Shown: positions 10,268-18,413 of the stretch, in pieces
Layout of the letters: the number at the start of each line of letters is the position of its first letter
Numbering within the stretch: position 1 is the first letter of the stretch
Source of the DNA: JBBRLA01 sp038231615
GTDB taxonomy: Bacteria > Myxococcota_A > Polyangia > Palsa-1104 > JAEUJZ01
DNA length: 23,010 nucleotides
Assembly: GCA_038231615.1 (NCBI GenBank)
Contig: JBBRLA010000046.1
Coordinates: 1-23,010, forward strand
Reading direction: 5' to 3'
The notes under the pieces: generated by a model
The model's database searches: none
Seen by the model: only the letters and a program-made list of their open reading frames with translations
Told to the model about the DNA's origin: nothing
Made by a program: the position numbers and the translations under genes

Positions 10268-12124
10268 ATGACTGTGATTCGAGTCGGCTCAATCGTAGGG
10301 AACTATACGATCGCATCGAAGCTGGGCGAGGGGGCCATGGCCACGGTCTTCCTGGCCGAGCACCCCCGCATCGGGAAACGAGTCGCGATCAAGGTGATCC
10401 ATCCCGAGCTGTCCACCAGTCAGGAGATGGTCTCGCGCTTCTTCACCGAGGCCCGGGCGGTCAGCCAGATCCATCACGAGAACGTGGTGGAGATCCAGGA
10501 CTTCGGCCAGACCCCCGACGGGGACAACTTCATCGTCATGGAGTTCCTGGAAGGGGACACCCTGGGCGTCCGGCTGAAGGCGCAGGGGATCTTCGATGTG
10601 CCCCGGGCGATCCGCATCACCATCCAGATGACCGAGGCGCTGGCGGCGGCCCATGGCCGGGGCGTCATCCACCGGGACCTGAAGCCGGACAACATCTTTT
10701 TGATCCAGCGGGGCTCCGAGCAGGACTTTGTCAAGATCCTCGACTTCGGCCTGGCCAAGCTGACCGGGGGCCCGGCCCTGGTCGAGGCGCAGCATCGCAC
10801 GCGAACTGGCTCGGTGCTGGGGACGCCGCATTACATGGCCCCGGAGCAGTGCGAGGGCAAGGTCACGGTCGACGGCAGGGCCGACATCTACGGCCTTGGA
10901 TGTATCCTCTACCAGATGCTCACCGGGGAGCTGCCCTTCCCCGGCGATGGGTTCGGGGAGGTGCTGGTCAAGCACCTGCGAGAGCCGGTGCCATCGGTGC
11001 GGGCGCGGAACCCGCAGGTCTCGCCGGCCCTGGAGAAGCTCGTCCTGCACTGCCTGGCCAAGAGACGGGAGTACCGCTTCCAGTCGGTGGGGGAGCTGGC
11101 CCAGGCGCTGCGCGACCCCGACCGCTTTTCGCTGCGGATCGGGGACGACATGCGGGTCATCACCGGTCCGCTGCCCGGGGACCCGGAGGGGCCGCCCCCG
11201 GTCATGCTCGATCAGCCACCGACGCTGATCGGGGGACTGGGCGGGAACATGCTCCAGCCGCCGCCGCATTTTGCCCCTTTGATAGCGCGCAGCGAAGCGG
11301 AACGCCGTTCAACATCATCGACCACGCCAGACGTGAAAAGGGCCGAGCCGGAACAGCGCACGGTGATCGGCACGGTCTCGCCCTTCGCCGCCGGCGGCCC
11401 CGGGTACTCGCCCGTGGAGACCCTGGCCACCCCGGCGCAACAAGACGGCGGGTTTTTCCCGGCCCGCGGCGGCCACACCATGCTGGCGGACGGGATGTCC
11501 AGCCACAACCTGCCCACCCTGATGCCCGGGAGCATGTCGCCCTTCTACGGGGCCAACGCCGGCGGGAACTCAAGGACAACCACCGGGGCCCTTCCGGCGA
11601 GCCAGAGCAGCGGCAGCAAGGCCCCTCTGATTGTCATCAGCGCCGTCGTGGGGGTCGCCCTTCTGGGCAGTTGGTTGGGCTACCGTTCGATGATGCGCCG
11701 GGAGTACCTGACGACCCTCACCAGCCAGCCCGAGCGCGCGGAGATCCTGCGCGATGGCAAGCCCCTGGGCCAGACCCCCTATCAGATCCACATGAAGCGG
11801 GGCGAGGCGAACCTCCGGCTGAGGCTGCACAAGGACGGATACATCGACGTGGACCGGGTGATCCCCGGGGGGGTCGATGGCACGGTTGTGGTGAAGCTCA
11901 CGCCGAAGCCTGTCCAGGCGCCGGAGGATACGGGCAATAACGACGAGCCCGCGGCCAGCCAGGAGCCGAAACCCGAAAAGGTCGACAAGCCCGAAAAGGT
12001 CGACAAGCCCGAAAAGGTCGACAAGCCCGAAAAGGTCGACAAGCCCGAAAAGGTCGACAAGCCCACACGTCCGAAGGCGGAGAAGCCGAAGCGGAAGAAG
12101 CTCGAGGTCCTCCCCCCGTTCTAG
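10268..12124 (+). CDS. transmembrane Ser/Thr protein kinase with PEGA domain
   Basis: Kinase of 618 aa. The catalytic domain (about 12-275) has GEGAMATVF (20-28), K42 in VAIK, HRDLKPDN (135-142), DFG at D159 and APEQ, so it should be an active Ser/Thr kinase. A Pro/Gly-rich cytoplasmic linker (about 290-450) follows, with one TM helix at about 452-471 (PLIVISAVVGVALLGSWLGY). An extracytoplasmic PEGA-type beta domain comes next (about 480-545: RAEILRDGKPLGQTPYQIHM and YIDVDRVI). The tail holds five EKVDKP repeats and a Lys-rich end. PEGA kinases are common in Myxococcota, where the outer domain is thought to bind surface structures or carbohydrate. The linker contains a diverged copy of the 33-bp repeat found at 20751-20849. 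The gene is divergent from glyS, with a weak Shine-Dalgarno. Confidence 0.95.
   Translation: MTVIRVGSIVGNYTIASKLGEGAMATVFLAEHPRIGKRVAIKVIHPELSTSQEMVSRFFTEARAVSQIHHENVVEIQDFGQTPDGDNFIVMEFLEGDTLGVRLKAQGIFDVPRAIRITIQMTEALAAAHGRGVIHRDLKPDNIFLIQRGSEQDFVKILDFGLAKLTGGPALVEAQHRTRTGSVLGTPHYMAPEQCEGKVTVDGRADIYGLGCILYQMLTGELPFPGDGFGEVLVKHLREPVPSVRARNPQVSPALEKLVLHCLAKRREYRFQSVGELAQALRDPDRFSLRIGDDMRVITGPLPGDPEGPPPVMLDQPPTLIGGLGGNMLQPPPHFAPLIARSEAERRSTSSTTPDVKRAEPEQRTVIGTVSPFAAGGPGYSPVETLATPAQQDGGFFPARGGHTMLADGMSSHNLPTLMPGSMSPFYGANAGGNSRTTTGALPASQSSGSKAPLIVISAVVGVALLGSWLGYRSMMRREYLTTLTSQPERAEILRDGKPLGQTPYQIHMKRGEANLRLRLHKDGYIDVDRVIPGGVDGTVVVKLTPKPVQAPEDTGNNDEPAASQEPKPEKVDKPEKVDKPEKVDKPEKVDKPEKVDKPTRPKAEKPKRKKLEVLPPF
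11281..11310. repeat. diverged single copy of the 20751-20849 repeat
   Basis: These 30 bases match bases 5-34 of the repeat phase that begins at 20751 (GGTAGCGCGAAGCGAAGC...) at 26 of 30 positions. Here the DNA is read as IARSEAERRS inside the kinase linker. A similar sequence 9.5 kb away, in a different frame and a different protein, indicates a dispersed repeat rather than protein homology. Confidence 0.7.
11972..12061 (+). repeat. five identical 18-bp repeats (PEKVDK)
   Basis: Five identical copies of CCCGAAAAGGTCGACAAG run from 11972 to 12061 in frame, giving a charged (PEKVDK)5 tail after the PEGA domain. Perfect identity, including synonymous positions, shows a very recent expansion, so copy number may vary between strains. 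Confidence 0.97.
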
Positions 12125-12129
12125 ACAGA

Positions 12130-12165
12130 CAGGGACTTCGGCCCGGCAGCGGGCCGAACTCCCTG
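12130..12165. terminator. 16-bp stem hairpin after the PEGA kinase gene
   Basis: The left arm CAGGGACTTCGGCCCG (12130-12145) pairs with 12150-12165 with one mismatch around a GCAG loop. It begins 5 nt after the kinase stop codon. There is no T run right after it, so termination may be factor-assisted, or the stem may protect the mRNA end. The kinase gene and the DUF885 gene converge here. Confidence 0.6.
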
Positions 12166-12194
12166 ACAGAGTCACGTTGATAAAAAGTCATTTC

Positions 12195-12321
12195 AAGAAG
12201 AAGCACATGGCCGGAGCAGATTTTGGCGCACCCCCGCAGCGACCGAGGGAGCGTACTACTGTACGTGACCGAGGGAACGAGGAGGTACGCCAAAAGATGC
12301 CCGGTCCAGGTGCTTCTTCTT
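12195..12321. mobile_element. MITE/REP-like imperfect palindromic element
   Basis: A 127-bp element with 40-bp terminal inverted repeats: the left arm 12195-12234 and the reverse complement of 12282-12321 agree at about 32 of 40 positions, and both begin AAGAAGAAGCAC. In the centre CGTAC and GTACG form a small hairpin around TACT, flanked by the direct repeats CGACCGAGGGAGCG and TGACCGAGGGAACG. There is no reading frame of note. The right arm recurs at 6033-6068 with one mismatch in 36 bases, so the element belongs to a dispersed family. It sits between the convergent kinase and DUF885 genes. No target-site duplication was found by eye. Confidence 0.75.
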
Positions 12322-12325
12322 TGCC

Positions 12326-14194
12326 CTACTGTAGAGACAGGCCGGGACGGGTAAGCAAGAGTTGTCGCAACGCGACCACGGGCAGCTCTCCGCTTTTGAG
12401 GAGCGCGTCGTGGAAGGTGGCCAGGGAAAACTTGTCCCCCTGCTCCGTGCGGTAGTCCTCCCGAAGCTGCAAGAGTTGCATCCGTCCCAGGGCCGGCAAG
12501 AGGGACATGGGGTCGTAGGTCATGTGCTCCGCCTCGCGTCGCGCCGCGTACTCGTCCATGTAGCAGTCCTCGGAAAGGAAGCGCACGGCGTCCTCCAGCC
12601 GCGCCGCCGGCCCGGGCCCGTTCCCCGCGGGGGGCGCGTGAAGCCGAAGGGCCACCAAAAGCCGTCCCAGGCGCGACACCTGTACCCGCCGCGTCAGCAG
12701 TTCCAGGCGAGCATCCACCGCGGCGCTTAGCGCTTCACGATCATTGCCCGGCGCCGGCCACGAATCGGTCATCAGCTCCTCGGCGTAGTGGGCCCAGCCC
12801 TCAATGAATCCCTGGCTCCGCGTCCGCTGCCGCAGGAGCGACAGGTTGGCGTGACGGGCGACCTCCTGCTGGACCATGTGCCCCGGGACCACCTCATGTA
12901 TAGAGGTGAACAGGAGCTGGGTCCGGTTTAGCAGGCGCAGGTGATCGAGGATCTTCTTCTTGTCCTTCCAGCCCGGATCGACCGGATCGATATAGAAGAA
13001 CGCTTCGTGGGAGCGCGTCTCCAGCGGACCCGAGAGCACCAGGGTAGCATAGCCCCAGCGGTAGGGCGGCATCTCTTCCACCTTGGGCCGGGCGGGCGGA
13101 AGGCTGAGCAGGCTCTCCCGGGAGACCGCATCATAAAGGCCGGCCAGGGTGGTCTCGGCGGTATGCATCAGCTCGTCCGCCCGGGGGTGATCGTCCTCCA
13201 GCGTCCGCAGGGCATCGCCGATCTGCCGCCCCCCGGACGATCCGACCAGATTGATCCGATGGGCCACCGCTTCCAGCCGACGGCGGGAGTCCTTCAACTC
13301 CCGCTCCGCGACCGCTTGCAGCGTCTCCAGGGAGACATCCAGGAGTTCCGCCGTTCGCAGGCGGGTAAGCAGGCGATCTCGGCCGAGGACCCAGTCGCCC
13401 TTGGACCGGGGCAGAAGGTCGTGGTTCATCCAGGTGACAAACTCATCCAGGGCCTTGCGGGCCTCGTCGTTGCTGTGGTTGAACTCGTCGACGACCTTGG
13501 GGTCCGTGGCCCCGCGGATCAGCCGGGGCAAAAGGGTGTTCAGGAAGTCCCGGGTCATCATCCCCAGGTCGATCGCCCGCCGGGTGAACAGTTCCGGCGG
13601 GTTCTTCAGGTTCTTCTCCGCCTCGCGGCACAGTTCCGGCACCGCGGCCAGCCGCCGGGCCAGCGGACGCACCCGGCCCTCGGTGGGGATGAAGTCGGGG
13701 CTCAGCAGGCCGTCGATGGCGAAGGCCACCAGGTTCATATAGAAGGCCGGGTTGCGCTCGTAGGGGCTGGGGTCGGAAAGTTCCAGGATCTGGTTCTCGA
13801 CCCGGGACGAAAGGAGCCGCAGGTCGAGCTTTTGCCCGGCGTCCTGGCCGTCGGACTCGTCCTGGGCGCGGCGCACCCGCTCGCGCATCACCCCCAGGCG
13901 GGCCAGTTCCCGGGTAACGGCCTCAGCGCGAACATCGTCCAGGCGTTCGTCAAAGCGGTGATCCCCCAGCCAGGTCGCGGTGACCGGGGCAAATTGCAAC
14001 TCCGCGGCGATCTCTTCCGCCGCCAGGGAGTTTACCCCCCTAGACGTCGAAATGCCCGCAAGGCCCCCATCGTCTTCTGACCGCTGCCCACCAACGAACC
14101 GGGAGACTTCCCCGCGGGTACAAGAAAAAAAAATCGGCGTGCAAAAAAAGCACGCCCAGGCCACAAGCCAGGGACGAGACCGCACGCGGTTCAT
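12326..14194 (-). CDS. DUF885 family metallopeptidase, lipoprotein
   Basis: Protein of 622 aa with an N-terminal signal ending in IFFSC, a lipobox-like site, so it is probably a membrane-attached lipoprotein. It belongs to the DUF885 family of zinc-metallopeptidase-like proteins. The metal-binding motif HEVVPGH spans residues 433-439, the downstream EGWAHYAE (465-472) supplies a further acidic ligand, and the C-terminal block DYRTEQGDKFS is also typical. All key residues are intact, so peptidase activity is likely; the substrate is unknown. The N-terminal part from about residue 55 (AAELQFAPVTATWLGDHRFD) is the usual DUF885 start. The ATG at 14194 is preceded by a weak AAGGTCA. It converges on the palindromic element and the kinase gene, and is divergent from the acyl-CoA synthetase-like gene. 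Confidence 0.93.
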   Translation of the reverse strand: MNRVRSRPWLVAWACFFCTPIFFSCTRGEVSRFVGGQRSEDDGGLAGISTSRGVNSLAAEEIAAELQFAPVTATWLGDHRFDERLDDVRAEAVTRELARLGVMRERVRRAQDESDGQDAGQKLDLRLLSSRVENQILELSDPSPYERNPAFYMNLVAFAIDGLLSPDFIPTEGRVRPLARRLAAVPELCREAEKNLKNPPELFTRRAIDLGMMTRDFLNTLLPRLIRGATDPKVVDEFNHSNDEARKALDEFVTWMNHDLLPRSKGDWVLGRDRLLTRLRTAELLDVSLETLQAVAERELKDSRRRLEAVAHRINLVGSSGGRQIGDALRTLEDDHPRADELMHTAETTLAGLYDAVSRESLLSLPPARPKVEEMPPYRWGYATLVLSGPLETRSHEAFFYIDPVDPGWKDKKKILDHLRLLNRTQLLFTSIHEVVPGHMVQQEVARHANLSLLRQRTRSQGFIEGWAHYAEELMTDSWPAPGNDREALSAAVDARLELLTRRVQVSRLGRLLVALRLHAPPAGNGPGPAARLEDAVRFLSEDCYMDEYAARREAEHMTYDPMSLLPALGRMQLLQLREDYRTEQGDKFSLATFHDALLKSGELPVVALRQLLLTRPGLSLQ

Positions 14195-14210
14195 CCATTG
14201 ACCTTAGCGC

Positions 14211-14236
14211 GGCCGGCGAGAAAGCGCATGCCGGCC
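14211..14236. promoter_or_regulatory. inverted repeat between divergent genes
   Basis: GGCCGGC (14211-14217) and GCCGGCC (14230-14236) form a 7-bp inverted repeat with a 12-nt spacer, 17 nt upstream of the DUF885 start and about 100 nt upstream of the acyl-CoA synthetase-like start. It could be an operator or a leader hairpin of the DUF885 mRNA. GC-rich inverted repeats of this size also arise by chance in such DNA. Confidence 0.25.
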
Positions 14237-14336
14237 GGGGAAATCGTGTTGAAACGTGCGCAACGCCTTGTCCCGCAGTCATGAGCGCGCTACAGTCCCC
14301 CTGCTGAACCGTTCCTTCTATTGGCAAACAATTAGC

Positions 14337-15797
14337 ATGCTGCTCTATCGCTGGCTCACCGACGCAATGAATTCCCGCGGCAGCGCGAAAGCGCTCGTCT
14401 ACCGGGACACCTATCTCTCCTGGCGTGGCCTGCACCACCGGGTGGAGCGACGCGCGCAGGAATTTGGCGCCATGGGGATCGGCCAGGGGCACTGGGTCGG
14501 CCTGATGCTCGGGAACGTCCCGGACTTCGCCATCCTCGCCCTGGCGCTCTCTAAGCTGGGGGCCACGGTCGTCCCGCTGGACCCGACGACGGGGGTGCGC
14601 GACCTGAACCTGCTTCTGGAGGCGGCGCCGTTGCGGGCCCTGATCACCCGGCCCCGGGGGGGCACGGAGCTGCCCTCGTCGAACACGCCGACCTTCACCA
14701 GGGGCCGCAAGATCGCCGCCAAGCTGGAGCCGGAAAGCCGGCGCCGCTTGCAGGGCACCCTGCTCACCTGCTCCATCTACAAGCGCGACGACGATCCCCC
14801 CGGTCCCGCCACGGTGGTGCTGTTGACCGCGGATTCCTCCGGCGACCCCAAGGGGGTCATGCGCAGCGAGGAAAACCTCCTCATCAACTGTGACAACATC
14901 TTCAAGAGCCTGGATGTGACCGCGGAGGACCGCATCCTCACCACGGTGCCGCTTTACGCGGCGTACGGCTTCGACCTGGGGCTGGCGCTGGCCCTGCGCT
15001 TTGGCGCGACCCTCTATCTGGAAGACGAGGTCGCCCCCAAGCGCATCGTCAAGATCCTCCGGGAGCAGGAGATCGACTTTTTGCCCGGGACCCCGCCGCT
15101 CTACGCGGCACTGGCAAAGTTGCCGACGGCCAAGCCGCTGAAGACCAAGCGGGCCCGCTTCCTGGCCACCGGTGCTCAGCTCGGGGAAGCCACCTCGGAA
15201 GCGTTCCGTGCCCGCTGGGGCCCCCGGGTCATCCCAATCTATCACACCACCGAGGCCGGGGCGATCTGCTGTGACCGCAAGGGACTGGCCCCGGACACCG
15301 TCGGCAAACCCCTGGAGGGCGTGGAGATCCGCCTCGACGACGCCCGGCCCGACGGCACCTCCCCGATCTGGGTCCGCTCCGGCGCGGTGGCCAGGCGATC
15401 GGTAGGTTCCCTGGGGGCGCCGCCGGCCACCGCGGGGAGTTCAAAGAAGACCTCGATCGGCAGCATCGACAGCGAAGGCTGGCTGCATACCGGCGACATC
15501 GGCAAGCTGGACAAGACCGGCAGGCTTTCCCTGGACGGACGGGAAGACGATCTGGTCAAGGTCGACGGCAAACGAGTGGCCCTTGGCGAAGTCGAGGGGT
15601 GCCTGGAGGCGTACCCCAAAGTCAAGGCCGCGCAGGCTCGGGTGTTCGTCGATGCCCAGGGCAGTTCGATGGTCGTGGCCAGCGTGGTCTGCCTGGGCAA
15701 ATGCGCCGCGGAAGAGATCATCGATCACTGCGCCCGCAACCTGGCCCCCTACAAAGTCCCTCGCCGCATCGAATTCTGCGACAGCCTGCCGGGCTGA
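14337..15797 (+). CDS. AMP-binding acyl-CoA synthetase-like protein, C-terminally short
   Basis: Adenylate-forming enzyme of 486 aa that would activate a carboxylic acid with ATP. The core motifs are recognisable: the P-loop LTADSSGDPKG (about 163-173, a weakened form of YTSGSTGxPKG), IYHTTEAG (about 301-308), GWLHTGDIG (about 381) and the hinge GREDDLVKVDGKR (about 402). The chain stops right after EFCDSLPG, where relatives continue with the A10 motif LPRxxxGKxxR that holds the catalytic lysine, so that lysine is missing. Reading the next bases in the +1 frame gives LTSASLR, which looks like the expected continuation but with Ala in place of Lys. The ATG at 14337 fits the family start; the frame is open to GTG 14256. 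No Shine-Dalgarno is visible. The hybrid kinase gene starts 17 nt downstream, suggesting an operon. Confidence 0.88.
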   Translation: MLLYRWLTDAMNSRGSAKALVYRDTYLSWRGLHHRVERRAQEFGAMGIGQGHWVGLMLGNVPDFAILALALSKLGATVVPLDPTTGVRDLNLLLEAAPLRALITRPRGGTELPSSNTPTFTRGRKIAAKLEPESRRRLQGTLLTCSIYKRDDDPPGPATVVLLTADSSGDPKGVMRSEENLLINCDNIFKSLDVTAEDRILTTVPLYAAYGFDLGLALALRFGATLYLEDEVAPKRIVKILREQEIDFLPGTPPLYAALAKLPTAKPLKTKRARFLATGAQLGEATSEAFRARWGPRVIPIYHTTEAGAICCDRKGLAPDTVGKPLEGVEIRLDDARPDGTSPIWVRSGAVARRSVGSLGAPPATAGSSKKTSIGSIDSEGWLHTGDIGKLDKTGRLSLDGREDDLVKVDGKRVALGEVEGCLEAYPKVKAAQARVFVDAQGSSMVVASVVCLGKCAAEEIIDHCARNLAPYKVPRRIEFCDSLPG

Positions 15798-15814
15798 CGT
15801 CCGCGTCGCTGCGC

Positions 15815-18406
15815 ATGCCCACCATGTCGCCGCTGCTCTCCGAGATGATCCAGGCATTGCTCAGCCGCCCCCCTGGCAGCGGCTATGGCACACTTGGAGC
15901 CATCCTCCACCGCAAGGTCCCCTTTGACCGCCTGACCCTCTGCGCCGCCGAGCCTGGCGGAGCGGGCCTGCGCGTGCTCCACGCCCTGGCCAGCGAGGAC
16001 GGCAACAGCGAAGTGGTGGGCCGCGGGGTGCCGATCGAAGCTTCGCTGGCAGGTCAGGTCTACCGGGAGCAGGGCTGGCGGCATGTCGATCTGGCCATCG
16101 ATCCGGGCGCCCCGCCGCTGGAAGACATCCGCCGGGCTCGATTGGCGGGCATGAAATCGGGGCTGGCCTTCCCCCTGACCGTGGCGGGCTTTCCCGTGGG
16201 CGTGTGCCTGCTCTGGTCCCAGCAGCCGGATCGATTCAACAAGAAGCACGAGGCCTTCCTTCTGGCCCTTCAGCCGGCGCTCTCCATCTCGCTGCGCAAT
16301 GATCTCATCTTCGTCGAGGCCGAGCGGCGCTCCCTGGAGCTGCGGGCGCTGGAGCGACTGGCCCGGTCGACTCGGAAAAGCCTCGATCTGGAAGAGGTGA
16401 TCCCGGCCTGCCTGGATGCCGCGTTGGCGCTCCTGGGACTCTCGACCGGCGGCATCCTCCTTTTGCGCGACGATCGCCTGGAGATGGTCCTGCATCGCAA
16501 CATGCAGATAAAGGGGCCTCTCTTCGTTCCCATCAAGCCCGCCCTGCATCCCGACTCCCCGCTGCGCCGCTCCTTCGCGGAGCGGCGACCGTTGGTGTGT
16601 GAAGACATCTCCGCGGACCCCCAGCTCAGCCGGCTCCTGGGCGTCTCTTCCGCCCTTGACCCATCCGCCGGACCCGTCAGGCGGACCTGGCTGCTCACCA
16701 TCCCCTTGTTTGCCGGGGAAATCGACCGGGGCGTGGTCTTCGCCTGCGGCTACGACACCTTTCCCTTGACCCCGGCCGAGGTCGAACGCATGGCCACCAT
16801 CGGGCACTGGATCGGCAGCGCCATCGCCGACGCCGAACGCCACGCCGACGCCCGCCAGATGGCCAGCGCCAACGTCTTCTACCGCCACATCATCACCCAC
16901 CTCCGCGACGCGGTGATCGCCACCGACGCCACCGGAAAGATCGCGGAGTGGACCGGGGGCGCCGAGGCGCTGACCGGCTGGCGAAGCGCCGACGTAAAGG
17001 GGCAGGACCTCCTGTCCCTGCTCTACGGCAGCAGGGCCCCCGAGATGCGTCGCACCATCGAAGACGAGTTCAGCAAGCGCGGGCTCTACCGGGGCGAGTC
17101 CACCATCCTGCGCAAAAGTGGCCCCCCGGCGCTGTGGGAGTCCGTGGTCGCCCCCATCGAGCTGCCTTATGGCAGACCCGGAGGGCACGGCTGGGTCGGC
17201 GTGCACCGCGACGTGGGCGAGTCGCGGCAGCGGGCGGAGCACCAGCACAAGCAGCAGCAACTCGAAAGCCTGAGCAGCCTGGCTGGCGGCCTGGCCCACG
17301 ACTTCAACAACACCCTGGGCGCGGTGTTGCTGACTTCCCTTCTGGTCCGGGAGGCGGCACTCAAGGGCGATCCGGATCGGACCGGCCCCACGCAACTGCT
17401 CCACGACATGGACGTGATCATCGACGCCGCCCGCCGCGGGGCCTCCCTGGCCGGACAGCTTCTGGCCTTCTCCCGGGGCGCCCCCCTGCACCTCGTGCCC
17501 CTCAATCTGAGCGAGGTCATTCTCCAGGCCATCCATCAGTTTACCGGACGAGATCGCCTCAGGCCGTCATCCCTGCAGATCACCACCCGGTTCTCCGACC
17601 CGACCCCGCCGGTGCGGGGTGACCGGGAGCAGCTCGTGCGGGCGCTCCTCAACCTGTTTCAGAATGCCGAGGAAGCGATGCCCCTTTGCGGCCGCCTCTA
17701 CATCGCAACCCAGGAGGCCGACCGGGTCGCCGGCCCTCCGGGCGATGCCGCCATGGCGGGCGATCTCCCTGCCGGCCGCTATGTCCGCATTTTGCTCCAC
17801 GACGAGGGCCCCGGCATTGCCCCCGCCGTACGTGCGCGGCTCTTCGAGCCCTTCGTCACGACCAAGAAAAGCGCGGCCGGCCTGGGGCTGGCAGTGGTCT
17901 TCGGCGTGGTCAAGGCCCACGGGGGCAGCATCAGCTTCGACACCGATCGGGACCGCGGGACCACCTTCCTCATCGACCTTCCCCTGGCCCTTGTGCCCAC
18001 GCCCGCGCCTACCGCATCCGGCCACCCGTCCCACGGCCCCGCCGCCGCCCGCATCCTGGTTGTCGACGATGAACCCGTCCTTACCAGGATCGCCGCCCGC
18101 ATCCTTCGCAGCAACGGCTACAGCGTCGACACGGTGGGCGCCGGCATCGACGCCCTGGCTCGCTACGCCCGCGCCGGGGCCTATGATCTGGTGGTGCTCG
18201 ACTCGACCATGCCGGGGATGAGCGGCAGGGAGGTCCTGGATGAGCTTTTGCGCCGCGACCCGGCGGTGCGGGTGCTGGTGGTATCCGGCTACAGCATGGA
18301 CGGGGGGCCCGCCGATCTTCTACAGGAAGGGGCTCGCGGCTTTTTGCCCAAACCCTTCACCCCCCAAGAGCTTTTGGGTGCCATCAAGGACATCCTGGAC
18401 GAGTGA
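15815..18406 (+). CDS. hybrid sensor histidine kinase: GAF-GAF-PAS-HisKA-HATPase-REC
   Basis: Soluble hybrid sensor kinase of 863 aa. Two GAF-like domains (about 30-165 and 180-342) and a PAS domain (about 358-475, starting RDAVIATDATGKIAEW) precede the transmitter. The phosphoacceptor histidine is H495 in LAHDFNN. The ATPase domain shows N, G1 and G2 boxes (LFQNAEEAM, DEGPGIAP, AGLGLAVVFGVVKAHGG). A C-terminal receiver (about 747-863) has D751/D752, the phosphoacceptor D796 in VVLDSTMPGMSG and the Lys in FLPKPF. All catalytic residues are present. No TM segment is seen, so it should sense a cytoplasmic signal, and no DNA-binding output or separate regulator is adjacent. The start is ATG 15815 (or 15824); the frame extends upstream inside the synthetase gene without support. 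It converges on the crotonase gene with a gap of 7 nt. Confidence 0.94.
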   Translation: MPTMSPLLSEMIQALLSRPPGSGYGTLGAILHRKVPFDRLTLCAAEPGGAGLRVLHALASEDGNSEVVGRGVPIEASLAGQVYREQGWRHVDLAIDPGAPPLEDIRRARLAGMKSGLAFPLTVAGFPVGVCLLWSQQPDRFNKKHEAFLLALQPALSISLRNDLIFVEAERRSLELRALERLARSTRKSLDLEEVIPACLDAALALLGLSTGGILLLRDDRLEMVLHRNMQIKGPLFVPIKPALHPDSPLRRSFAERRPLVCEDISADPQLSRLLGVSSALDPSAGPVRRTWLLTIPLFAGEIDRGVVFACGYDTFPLTPAEVERMATIGHWIGSAIADAERHADARQMASANVFYRHIITHLRDAVIATDATGKIAEWTGGAEALTGWRSADVKGQDLLSLLYGSRAPEMRRTIEDEFSKRGLYRGESTILRKSGPPALWESVVAPIELPYGRPGGHGWVGVHRDVGESRQRAEHQHKQQQLESLSSLAGGLAHDFNNTLGAVLLTSLLVREAALKGDPDRTGPTQLLHDMDVIIDAARRGASLAGQLLAFSRGAPLHLVPLNLSEVILQAIHQFTGRDRLRPSSLQITTRFSDPTPPVRGDREQLVRALLNLFQNAEEAMPLCGRLYIATQEADRVAGPPGDAAMAGDLPAGRYVRILLHDEGPGIAPAVRARLFEPFVTTKKSAAGLGLAVVFGVVKAHGGSISFDTDRDRGTTFLIDLPLALVPTPAPTASGHPSHGPAAARILVVDDEPVLTRIAARILRSNGYSVDTVGAGIDALARYARAGAYDLVVLDSTMPGMSGREVLDELLRRDPAVRVLVVSGYSMDGGPADLLQEGARGFLPKPFTPQELLGAIKDILDE

Positions 18407-18413
18407 GGCTGTG

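Noticed and set aside
11972..12061. CRISPR array
   Set aside because: The identical 18-bp units are directly adjacent with no spacers and are in frame in a coding sequence. The other tandem arrays in the window also lack spacers.
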